Both the position numbers and the translations under genes were made by a program. The notes under the pieces are model-generated. The model had not been told where the DNA came from. It did no database searches and saw only the letters and a list, made by a program, of their open reading frames with translations. Shown one piece after another: positions 12,070-22,469 of a DNA stretch of 64,000 nt (the stretch's first letter is position 1; the number at the start of each line of letters is the position of its first letter). The stretch is from Paralithodes platypus (lineage: Eukaryota; Arthropoda; Malacostraca; Decapoda; Lithodidae), in assembly GCA_032716605.1 (NCBI GenBank), contig CM064552.1, positions 13,537,674 to 13,601,673 on the forward strand, written 5' to 3'.

Positions 12070-12114
12070 GGGGAACTCATCTGCGCGGCCTGCAACCCCA
12101 TCATCAAATTTAAG
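12070..12114 (+). CDS. Candidate 45-nt internal exon (CxxC-containing peptide)
   Basis: Seen: a pyrimidine-rich acceptor TTCTGTTGTCTCTTTACAG ends at 12069 and a consensus donor AAG/GTAAAT starts at 12115. The 45 nt between are GC-rich against AT-rich flanks and read without a stop as GELICAACNPIIKFK. The pattern ELICxxCNxxIK recalls the first half of a C2H2 zinc-finger of the type found in ZNF830-like proteins (LxCxxCNxxVK followed by LWxxHxxxxxH), but the second half is absent and no flanking exon continues it. A weaker acceptor/donor pair encloses 12821-12866. This may be a real small exon of a long gene, or chance. No function is assigned. Confidence 0.3.
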
Positions 12115-12446
12115 GTAAATACACTTTGTTTCCGTGCATAGCCTAAAGTTTTCCCAGGTTTTAGTTTATTTTTTAGTTGAATCTGTTTGAATACCATAAT
12201 TACGAGACTTAAATAGACTTAAACTAGACTTAAAATGTTGCCTGCCTTATGTTGAATTACTTTGTTAGTATATAAATGGGCGGAGAAAGTACGTAGACTT
12301 TTATGTTTACGTTTTCGGTGAGAACATTATTATTATTTCCGGTAATATATAGTATAATATGCATAGTACACTTGATGGTCGCTGAGAGTGTCATTCATTT
12401 CATAAAATGTCTTACTGTCTGGTAGTTGTCCCAGCCTTTCAAATAT

Positions 12447-12486
<40 letters not shown>

Positions 12487-13274
12487 CCCCGATCAATAGC
12501 AATATTATGTGAAACCGTGTCGATGGTAATTATACAAGAAAAGAAATGTTCGAGGTCCATGAAGGTATAATGTTTAGGGGTATGGTACAGTCCAAATCAA
12601 AAGTTATAATCACTTCGACTAAATTGATCATTTTCTTTATCTTTAGCTTTATTGTTGATATACTTCTGAAAACGCCGAAGGAAAGCTTGACAACAAAATA
12701 TATGCGCAGGTGTTTTGCAGAGTTACCGTACATCTTCTTAAAACTGGAGAACATATTAAGTTGATTTGTGTAAGTGCTGAGCAACGTTTGACCCGATTGT
12801 ACTGTACATTTTCTTGGCAGACCTATAGGTTTGGTGTTCGTCTCCAACGGCGAAATTGCTTCATGGGTAAGATTTATTCGGGCAGATTAATCGTTACGCA
12901 CCCACACCCCCACCCCCACCACCACCACCACCACCACCACCACCACCACCCCACCCCTCTCCCCACACACACACATTCACATCAACACCAAGTGAACACC
13001 TTTTATTTTACAGTTCTCAATTGCTGGAAGACTTGTTCATCGCGTATTTGACAAATTATATATGCTTATGAGCAAACAAACCAGAGCTGCCCATTGAGAA
13101 TACCTGTACTTTGGTCATACACATCATTTCTGAATTACTCTCGATTCTTGGGATTGTGACTATTTGCGTGTTCAGTGCTTGAGTAAAGAGAGAGAGGGAG
13201 TGTGTGTGTGTGAGATAATTTGAGATACAGAGGTAGACAGGCAGACAGAAACAAATACACACATATATATATAT

Positions 13275-13318
<44 letters not shown>

Positions 13319-13420
13319 CCGGTATATAAGTAGATAGTTTAGTAAACATTAATTATTTTGTAGACCTTTAGTGAGTTTTATTTTTCGGCTGTAATAAACT
13401 AAATTGTTAAACTGCAGCAC
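12115..13420. other. Unassigned stretch with simple repeats
   Basis: No firm gene. Holds T37 (12450-12486), a CAC-rich tract (about 12898-12960), AG/TG-rich text near 13190-13215 and (TA)n at about 13265-13313. If 12070-12114 is an exon, this would be the intron that follows it. Confidence 0.45.
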
Positions 13421-14074
13421 GCTAATTGTTTGCTAGTTAACCACTCACACTACGTTCAAACATAATAATTTACCCACACCCACTTCATCCTCACCTGCTA
13501 ATTGTTTGCTAGTTAACCACTCACACTACGTTCAAACATAATAATTTACCCACACCCACTTCATCCTCACCTGCTAATTGTTTGCTAGTTAACCACTCAC
13601 ACTACGTTCAAACATAATAATTTACCCACACCCACTTCATCCTCACCTGCTAATTGTTTGCTAGTTAACCACTCACACTACGTTCAAACATAATAATTTA
13701 CCCACACCCACTTCATCCTCACCTGCTAATTGTTTGCTAGTTAACCACTCACACTACGTTCAAACATAATAATTTACCCACACCCACTTCATCCTCACCT
13801 GCTAATTGTTTGCTAGTTAACCACTCACACTACGTTCAAACATAATAATTTACCCACACCCACTTCATCCTCACCTGCTAATTGTTTGCTAGTTAACCAC
13901 TCACACTACGTTCAAACATAATAATTGTTTGCTAGTTAACCACTCACACTACGTTCAAACATAATAATTTACCCACACCCACTTCATCCTCACCTGCTAA
14001 TTGTTTGCTAGTTAACCACTCACACTACGTTCAAACATAATAATTTACCCACACCCACTTCATCCTCACCTGCT
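13421..14074 (+). repeat. 76-bp satellite array
   Basis: Nearly nine head-to-tail copies of a 76-bp unit containing GCTAATTGTTTGCTAGTTAA and CCCACTTCATCCTCACCT. Copies are close to identical by eye. One unit near 13915-13925 lacks the CCCACACCC-CTCACC part, so two AATTGTTTGCTAG blocks lie about 50 bp apart. Confidence 0.95.
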
Positions 14075-14130
14075 CTCATCCATCTTTCTGTTAACACGTC
14101 TTCTTTTCAACTTGCATACCCACATTTCTC

Positions 14131-14326
14131 TTAACCCTTTCAGCCTTCGAGGACGCATTTGCACTTAATGTTGGCTAACTTTATGCGATTATGCTCAGAT
14201 TTGCAAGTCTCTTTAGAAATCTCAATTAACTCTCTGACTCCAACAAACCCTTTCTAAGCTGCATAATATCGGCTACTGATAGCCAGGATAAAAGGTAAAA
14301 CATGCATGCGTCTTGATTTGTCTTAA
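14131..14326. mobile_element. Diverged family C element abutting family A
   Basis: Starts TTAACCCTTTCAGCC and retains the mid-element words AATCTCAATTAAC and TTTCTAAGCTGCATAA. Its right end has decayed and runs into the TTAA of the family A copy that follows. Confidence 0.55.
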
Positions 14327-14655
14327 GGGGAGATTTCCACCTGGAGGATTTTTGTTCTGGACCTCTTTCTCCCTCATGTTTAGCCCCATTGCTTTTGAGA
14401 TTTTAAGACGTTCGCTCCATTAGTTTGGCGATTTTAAGAACCCTCGCCCCATTTCTGTCAATTATAAGACCATTCGTGCCATTTAGGTGTCGATTTTTTC
14501 CTGGCGAGCGATAGCGAGCCTGTAATTTAAGGGGAATCGGCCTTCGGCCGGGACATTTTTCTACCGAAAAATGTACAAATTTATCTTGAAAGGGGGTCTA
14601 GGGGGAGTAATTTTAAGTTTGATGGAAGTCTAGGAAATCAACTAAAAACCTCCCC
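14327..14655 (+). mobile_element. Family A TTAA element (good reference copy)
   Basis: TTAA at 14323-14326 and 14656-14659 flank a 329-bp element. It starts GGGGAGATTTCCACC. Next come four ~31-bp modules, each a GCCCCATT-like word, then a TTTTAAGAC-like word, then TTC. They are followed by GTGTCGATTTTTTCCTGG (a small CCAGG/CCTGG-type hairpin in other copies), GCGAGCGATAGCGAGC, and the hairpin CCGGCC-TTC-GGCCGG. Then come the hairpin ATTTTTC-TACC-GAAAAAT, a conserved TTATCTTGAAAGGGGGTCTA block, and an end AAACCTCCCC. Non-coding. Confidence 0.85.
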
Positions 14656-14717
14656 TTAACTACACTCTCTTTTCTTTTAGCATCTCCTAGGTACGGTATT
14701 ATTTATGCGAGTTTTCC

Positions 14718-14927
14718 TTAACCCTTTCAGTCTTAGGGTGCTATTGTTAATTTTATTATGGCCACCATTAGTCGATGTTATTAAGTTTAGGATGGGATTG
14801 TGGTAGTTTGAGGGTTATTCGATGTAAACGTTAGCCATTTGATTCCTAGAGCGGCCTTCCAAAGCTGTGTAAAATCCTCTAATGTTAGCTAAAGTGGGTA
14901 ACAGCCTCATAGTACTGAAGTGGTTAA
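14718..14927. mobile_element. Family C foldback TTAA element
   Basis: TTAACCCTTTCAGTCTTAG start and AGTACTGAAGTGGTTAA end form inverted termini. The interior has TTAGTCGATGTTATTAAG and, in the right half, CCTTCCAAAGCTGTGTAAAA. Diverged but complete, 210 bp. Confidence 0.65.
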
Positions 14928-15020
14928 TAGGCTGAAATATGAAGGTAATTTCACATATTTGAATTAATACAGTCAATCTATAAAATATATCCTTTTAATG
15001 AATAATAAATAGCATGCATT

Positions 15021-15135
15021 AATTTGACTATAGAGTTATAATTACATAATGAAAAACATACACAGTACATTCATTTTAATTTGACTATAGAGTTATAATT
15101 ACATAATGACAAACATACACAGTACATTCATTTTA
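15021..15135 (+). repeat. 57-bp direct tandem duplication
   Basis: Two copies of a 57-bp unit beginning AATTTGACTATAGAGTTATA, differing by about one base, which implies a recent duplication. Confidence 0.9.
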
Positions 15136-15244
15136 TCTTGCTGACCGTGCACTTCTGCCTTATCTTTGTTCGCCCACATTCGCTTTACTATCTACTGTAT
15201 ACCATGTTACCTATATTCTCATTACCGGAACGTTAATTAATAGT

Positions 15245-15257
15245 CCCCCCCCCCCCC

Positions 15258-15327
<70 letters not shown>
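15245..15327. repeat. Poly-C followed by (CA)n
   Basis: C16 at 15245-15260, then (CA)n to 15327, immediately before the SINE. Confidence 0.97.
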
Positions 15328-15329
<2 letters not shown>

Positions 15330-15818
15330 CCACCGTGGCGTAACTGATAGCGCGTCTGGCTCACAACCAGAAGGTCCCGGGTTCGAGACCCGGGCGGGGA
15401 AAGAGACATTTGGGCAAGTCTCCTAACGGTGTAGCCTCTGTTCACCTAGCAGTATAAATAGGAACCTGGTAAAAGTGGACGAAGTTGTGACGTCCCATCT
15501 GGGATTGGTGATCGATTACAAGGTGAGATAGGTATCGTACTGGTCAACCTAAGCTACTGGTCAACCTAAGCCTTCGGGTGAGACTGGTACCGTAGTGAGA
15601 ATGGTACCGTACAGATTAACCCTAAGCCTTCGTATCCAGATGTCGCCAATTGGCTAAAATACAGACTACACACACATCCACAACCATTCCAACGATACAT
15701 AAAACACTTGACATGCATTTCACGCAATACATTCCCAGTTAAGGAGGCGCGATAATAATGAGCTTAGCTCGCATTGCGTGGATTCCCCTTGGCGAACAAG
15801 TAACTGAGTAACACTCTC
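15328..15818 (+). mobile_element. tRNA-derived SINE, copy 1
   Basis: The 5' tRNA-like head has an A-box-like GTGGCGTAACTGATAG (15335-15350), an anticodon-arm-like TCTGG-CTCACAA-CCAGA (would read CAC, valine) and a perfect B box GGTTCGAGACC (15380-15390) inside a CCCGG/CCGGG arm. The roughly 400-bp body matches 56740-57150 closely, including GGAGGCGCGATAATAATGAG and GTGGATTCCCCTTG near the 3' end. (CA)n precedes it and CT/CA-rich repeats follow. The body makes this a SINE, not a tRNA gene. Confidence 0.8.
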
Positions 15819-15865
15819 ACTCGCTCTCTTTCACACTCTCACTTTCTCACTCAGTCTCACTCTCA

Positions 15866-15868
<3 letters not shown>

Positions 15869-15934
<66 letters not shown>
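15869..15934. repeat. (CT)n microsatellite
   Basis: About 33 CT units, preceded by interrupted CTCA repeats from about 15812. Confidence 0.97.
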
Positions 15935-15937
<3 letters not shown>

Positions 15938-16533
15938 TCCTGAATTGCTTTGGTACCGTAGTTTGTCACCCTTAAGAATTAGTAGTACACGATCATTTGT
16001 TTGCTGGCCCACCTTCTTAATTAAGCTATTGAATTATACTTGTATTTGTCTTTATTTATCAAATTGGAGAGAGAGAGAGAGAGAGAGAGTTGTGTTTTTA
16101 AAGTAATCGAAGCGATATACTGTAAGTAATTATTATGTGTTTTTCCTTAGAAATTAAAAATCTATTTTGCAATAGCTAGAATAATATATGGAATAGGTCG
16201 TCTAAAGATTTGAATGATGCAGATGCGATTATATATGGCACTCCGAAAGCCAGATTATATATTTATATATACAGTATATATACTGTATACTGCGTACTAA
16301 ACTTTAATCACGTAGCTAAAATGGAGTGAAAGGCAGCAATCAACGCTTAAAAGGAGTCCTCTTTGTCTAGGCATAATTTCTACCTCAAACTATGCACCCA
16401 AGTTTCTATTGGGAAGTTTATCCAATTTCTCCCTGGCTGGTAGTCCCGTCCCGTGTACTAATGTCCGCGGTACCTTTGCTCCCCCGCGCTAAACCCAACA
16501 CACTTCCCTCATTTGGCCAGTATATATAATAAG
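15935..16533. other. Unassigned stretch
   Basis: No gene recognised. Has (AG)n at 16066-16089 and TATACAGTATATATACTGTA near 16268. Confidence 0.45.
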
Positions 16534-16537
16534 TTAA

Positions 16538-16747
16538 GCCGCTGTCACACGAGCGCTTTTTTCGTCAATTGTCCATGAGCAATTTTGTTCTCGTATTATT
16601 TCAGGACTTTTTCGCAATGGTTTCGGCAACTAAACTGAATGTATATTATGTTAGACGGTTGAATTCTGATAAAGTGTAATTTTTGAAGCTTCCAGACCAT
16701 AGTTGCCCGTAAAAATTGCTCGGAAAAAGGCTCGTGTGACACCAGCT
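16538..16747. mobile_element. Family E foldback TTAA element
   Basis: Follows TTAA (16534-16537). Inverted ends GCCGCTGTCACACGAGCGC and CTCGTGTGACACCAGC, with an interior GCAATGGTTTCGGCAACTA block recalled in the other copies (30780-30990, fragments at 18588, 51395 and 52383). The right-flanking target is TTAG. Confidence 0.7.
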
Positions 16748-16953
16748 TTAGGCATTGGGGAGAGGTCTGTTTACGGCGGGTGCTGTTACGGGAAGGTTTG
16801 TGTTTATTTGATTATTTGTTTATATATTTATTATTTATATATATAAGTATTATTTTTATTTTTGTATATATATTAGTTTCCTCCCTAGAACTCCATCAAG
16901 CTTAAAAAAAACATAACCCGTAAGAAATCCCCTTTGATATATATAATTGTACA

Positions 16954-16959
<6 letters not shown>

Positions 16960-16994
<35 letters not shown>

Positions 16995-16998
16995 TATA

Positions 16999-17052
<54 letters not shown>
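16960..17052. repeat. (TA)n with CAGTA interruption
   Basis: TA dinucleotides broken by TATACAGTATATACATATAA near 16986. Confidence 0.95.
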
Positions 17053-17054
<2 letters not shown>

Positions 17055-17094
17055 TTATTATTATTATTTTATTTTTTATTTTTTCCCTAAATTA

Positions 17095-17525
17095 CATTTG
17101 TCTACCGAAAAATTTAGAAAATTATCTTGAAAGGGGGTCTAGGGGAGTAGGGGTGTTTTTCTTAAAGCTTGATCGAGGGCTAGCGAGGATACTCTAAAAT
17201 ATATAAATAACTAAATACCGGTATATATAAAAAAAAAAAAAAAAAAAAAAAAAAAGTACCCCCTTAAGCCAATTTACGTTGTTGCACATGGCTACTTTGT
17301 ATTATGGGGCTATTTTATTCTGGACCCCCTTCTCCCTCTTGTTTAACTTTATTAGATTTAAGATTTTAAGACGCTCGCCCCATTACTTTGGCGATTGTAA
17401 GACTTTTCACCCCAGTTCTTTGTCAATTTTGAAACCCGTTCTATTTAGGTATCGGATTTTCTTGACTAGCAGTAGCCAGCCTGCAATTTAAGAGGAATTG
17501 AGATGGAGGTCTAGGGAGGAAAAAA
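17095..17525 (+). mobile_element. Decayed family A remnants
   Basis: 17095-17200 matches the right part of family A (CTACCGAAAAAT, ATCTTGAAAGGGGGTCTAGG, AAGCTTGAT). 17310-17525 matches the left part (CTGGACCCCCTTCTCCCTC, four decayed 31-bp modules, AGCCTGCAATTTAAGAGGAA) and then jumps to GATGGAGGTCTAGGGAGG, so the hairpins are deleted. An A27 run lies between them. Confidence 0.6.
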
Positions 17526-17741
17526 TCCCCCATAACCCACCTTTATGTAGATATGTTAACGAACAAATTTGTACTATTTTGTCTGGTTAATTTGTTCGGT
17601 TATATGTAGCTCGTAATCAAAGTGTTAATTGTTATGACTTTATAACTCCCGTTGTATATCATCAGAATTATATTATCATTTGGCTGCCACCAGACAACTT
17701 TGCTCACTTCATTAAAGACCTCTGGTAGTCACGGTGTTTAA

Positions 17742-18070
17742 GGGGAGGTATTTAGTTTGTTCCCTACGTTTTCATCAAACTTAAAATTATCCCCCCTAGA
17801 CCCCCCTTTCAAGATAAATTTGGAAATTTTTCGGTAGAAAAATGTCCCGGCCAGAGGCCGGTTGCTCTTAAATTACAGGCTCGCTATCGCTCGCCAGGAA
17901 AAAATCGACACCTAAATGGCACGAAACTTCTTAAAAGTGACATAAATGGGGCGAAACTTCTTAAAATCGCCGAACTAATGGGGCGAACGTCTTAAAATTT
18001 CAAAAGCAATGGGGCTAAACATGAGGGAGAAAGGGGCAAAGAAAAAAAATTCTCAAGTGGAAATCTCCCC
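17742..18070 (-). mobile_element. Family A TTAA element
   Basis: TTAA at 17738-17741 and 18071-18074 around 329 bp. Minus orientation: GGGGAGGTATTTAGTTTGTT start, GTAGAAAAATGTCCCGGCC hairpin region, GGAAATCTCCCC end. Confidence 0.85.
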
Positions 18071-18269
18071 TTAATGCTCAAGCAAATTATTAAAATCTCA
18101 TAATCAAGTTGTTTAATAGTCGAGCAATTCTGTCAACATATTAATAGCTGGTGTATTCTATTCTATCTAAAACAACATAGCATAGAATAATTACAAACGT
18201 ATAAAACACGTGCTCCTATTGCGGTCATCAAATATCCTTGCCTAATGTTATTGCTATTCTAATCATTAA

Positions 18270-18587
18270 GGGGAGGTATTTACTTTGTTCCCTAGACTTC
18301 CATCAAGCTTAAAATTATACCCCCTTGAGTCCCTTTCAAGATAAATTTGTACATTTTTCGGTAGAAAAATTTCCCGGCCAAAGGCCGGTTCCTCTTAAAT
18401 TACAGGCTCGCTATCGCTCGCCAGGATAAAATCGACACCTGAATGGCACGAAAGGTCTTAATATGGGGTGAAAGTTCTTAAAATCGCTAAACTAACGGGG
18501 CGAACGTTTTAGAATATCAAAAGCAATGGGGCTAAACATGAGGGAGAAGGGGGTCAAGAAAAACATCCCTTAAGTGGAAATCTCCCC
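18270..18587 (-). mobile_element. Family A TTAA element
   Basis: TTAA at 18266-18269 and 18588-18591 around 318 bp; complete minus-strand copy with one module shortened. Its right TTAA is also the first TTAA of the family E fragment that follows. Confidence 0.85.
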
Positions 18588-18710
18588 TTAAGTTGGTGTT
18601 ACACGACCGCATTTACCGGCAATTTGCGATGAGCCAGTTTTATTTATTGAGGCTCTTTCGCATTGGAATCGGAAACTAGATCGAAGGGAGGTTACGTTAG
18701 GTTACTTACC
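18588..18710. mobile_element. Family E left-half fragment
   Basis: TTAAGTTGGTGTTACACGACC followed by CTCTTTCGCATTGGAATCGG matches the left half of family E. The right half is absent. Confidence 0.55.
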
Positions 18711-19394
18711 GTATCTTATAAGTCAGAGGTACCGTATTATAATTTAGCTAATCTTATAGCTAACCCAGAAGCCTACCTATCACGAGTAAGATGTATTATA
18801 TTTTAGATTATCAATTGATCATACAGCTAACCTTGAAATTTACCTACGCCAAGTCAAACTTATTAAGTTATTTACTTACCTCTAGATTTATTAAGTTATT
18901 ATTTTACTTTACTTCATTTTGTAGGTAAACCAGAACCCTAGACACATTTATTGAGCATGTAAATTGGTGTTTATTAATCAAGATTGAATTGAGCACAAAT
19001 TAGGGCTCCATTAGTTATTGTCGCGGTGTTTATTACATTGTGCATTCCTGCTTCATTGAGACTAATATTATAATAAAGTTCAATGCGTTGTTTGCACTTA
19101 TCATAGGCCTACAATTTATGATACTATTTTTTTGTAGTATCATAAATTGTGTCTCAATTTATTAAAATGGTTAACACAGTAGGCTATATCATTCTATAAC
19201 GTATTTTATTGGGTTAATTCTTACAATACATGCTCTTACTATAATTTTACATTCAGTTCATGCTCAAAATGTATTTTAGTTTGATATACTATTTATATGA
19301 AGTAATATTCATGCATGCGGTTGAGTTTCATTATTTTCCCATTCGCTTTATATTATTTGCCGTCTTCACATTTTAAGAGGTTGAATTTCCTACT
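18711..19394. other. Unassigned AT-rich stretch
   Basis: No gene recognised. Apart from the hairpin at 19111-19150, no repeated partner seen. Confidence 0.45.
19111..19150. other. Perfect 16-bp hairpin
   Basis: ACAATTTATGATACTA (19111-19126) and its exact reverse complement (19135-19150) are separated by the 8-nt loop TTTTTTTG. Confidence 0.9.
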
Positions 19395-19600
19395 GTAGGT
19401 AACGCCAGCGAACTTGACAATTATCTCGATCCCTGACCTCTTCGTAAATTAAATGGACCTTGAGCAAACTGGCTGCAAGTGTCCACACCTATTTCCTGGT
19501 GGACTCATCCCAAATTATAAAAGTGTCAGCCCGATTGCTTTCATTCATTTTGAGTTATAAGAAGTTAAGGGGTCTAGATTATTGTCAAGTTCGTTCGCGC
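19395..19600. mobile_element. Decayed family H foldback element
   Basis: The words TTGAGCAAACTGGCTGCAAG, CCACACCTATTTCCTGGT and CTCATCCCAAAT match the copies at 38618-38832 and 49575-49755. The termini have decayed. Confidence 0.45.
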
Positions 19601-19625
19601 TACCTACCTACTGTATAGTGTTTAA

Positions 19626-19944
19626 GGGGAGATATCCACTTGAGGGATTTTTTTTCTTGACCCCTTTCTCCCTCATGTTTAGCCCCATTGCTTTTGATAT
19701 TATAAAATGTTTTCCCCATTAGTTTAGCGATTTTAAGAACTTTTACCCCATATTAAGACCTTTCGTGCCATTTAGGGGTCGATTTTATCCTGGCGAGCTA
19801 TAGCGAGCCTGTAATTTAAGAGGAACCGGCCTTCGGCCGGGAAATTTTTCTACCGAAAAATGTACAAATTTATCTTGAAAGGGACTCAAGGGGGTGTAAT
19901 TTTAAGGTTGATGGAGGTCTAGGGAACACACTAAATACCTGCCC
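19626..19944 (+). mobile_element. Family A TTAA element
   Basis: TTAA at 19622-19625 and 19945-19948 around 319 bp. All modules and both hairpins are present. Almost the same as 29472-29788. Confidence 0.85.
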
Positions 19945-20442
19945 TTAACTACCTGACCACGTATTTCCTGGTATCCTCGCATTGTGTAGAAAGGCCTCCC
20001 ATTATATATATTTTGTTTTCGGCGTACAACTTAAAAATTGTTGGGCAAACGAGGAGCCGTCTCACGATTTAGCAGTGCCATAAACAACTTAATTTGTGTA
20101 AGAATAGACGCCTTCTACCGGTCTTCAGGAGTAAGTGCTTTTACTATGTTTATTTTTATTTATCTCGTCCCCCCCCCCGCCGCCCCTCCTTCCTTCATTA
20201 TATTCTTCTCCCTTCCTGTTCTTCTCATATTCCTCCTCATCCTCCTTCTCTCCACCAGTCCTCTTTTTGCTTCTCTTTCTCCACCTCTCTTCCTCCTATA
20301 TGTTGACTGAAATTGCATATCATCATGAACTTATCTCCATAGTTATAGGCCCTATGTGCACACAAAACAAAACACTTAATAAAGAGTTCCAATACACTTT
20401 TGACTGCCTGTACCGCTTCCTGTGCCATGTCCCTCCATCCTA

Positions 20443-21950
<1,508 letters not shown>

Positions 21951-22168
21951 ACACCTACACACGATAACTGATGAAACTTATACAGGGAGTAAGTATCCCC
22001 CCCACACCCCCTCTGAACACCAAAATAGCACTTTAAGACTTCATCTAAAAAATTAGGTCTTGGGTCTCCAAGTTGAGCTCCCGTGGCCTTATAAGTGTAC
22101 TGGTGCCCCGAAGAGACGCCCGCTGATAATAATTTAGGCAGGGTGGGTGTTTACGACCTCTGGTATCG

Positions 22169-22215
22169 AAAATCATTGATGTGTGGGGCGGGTCGCCCCA
22201 CACATCAATGATTTT
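22169..22215. other. Perfect 22-bp hairpin
   Basis: AAAATCATTGATGTGTGGGG CG at 22169-22190 is followed by loop GGT and by its exact reverse complement at 22194-22215. The stem contains GC-rich and AT-rich halves. It could be an extruded cruciform, a foldback remnant or an RNA hairpin. Confidence 0.92.
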
Positions 22216-22469
22216 GTTTTTCGAACTACAGTACGGTAGGTGAGGCAGCTCTCGTTACATATGGCAGGATAGATTCTTATATAATTTAGTATATTTACAC
22301 ACACACACACACACACACACCTGACTCTTGACTGATGATGTTAGAGTATTAACCTTTCAGTACGGGCGACGTCTTTAAAAAAAAATAATCTGGATATTAT
22401 TATGCGATTTTCTTGAGTTTAGGAATGACCTTTAATACTTAAAAGCCTGCACGCTATCTCAATTAACCC

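Noticed and set aside
12821..12866. Second candidate exon downstream of 12070, with a further acceptor at 13011-13013
   Set aside because: Splice signals are moderate, but joining the pieces gives no coherent frame or recognisable protein.
13056..13349. Short frames through TA, GT and CA microsatellites here and elsewhere (Y/I, C/V and H/T repeats)
   Set aside because: Simple-sequence translation artefacts.
15328..15400. Valine tRNA gene
   Set aside because: The tRNA-like head is followed by a 400-bp body shared with 56671-57150, and acceptor-stem pairing is poor; it is a SINE head.
20038..20127. Possible exon ending in CAGGA/GTAAGT
   Set aside because: The donor is good, but no acceptor with a pyrimidine tract precedes it and the peptide is unrecognised.
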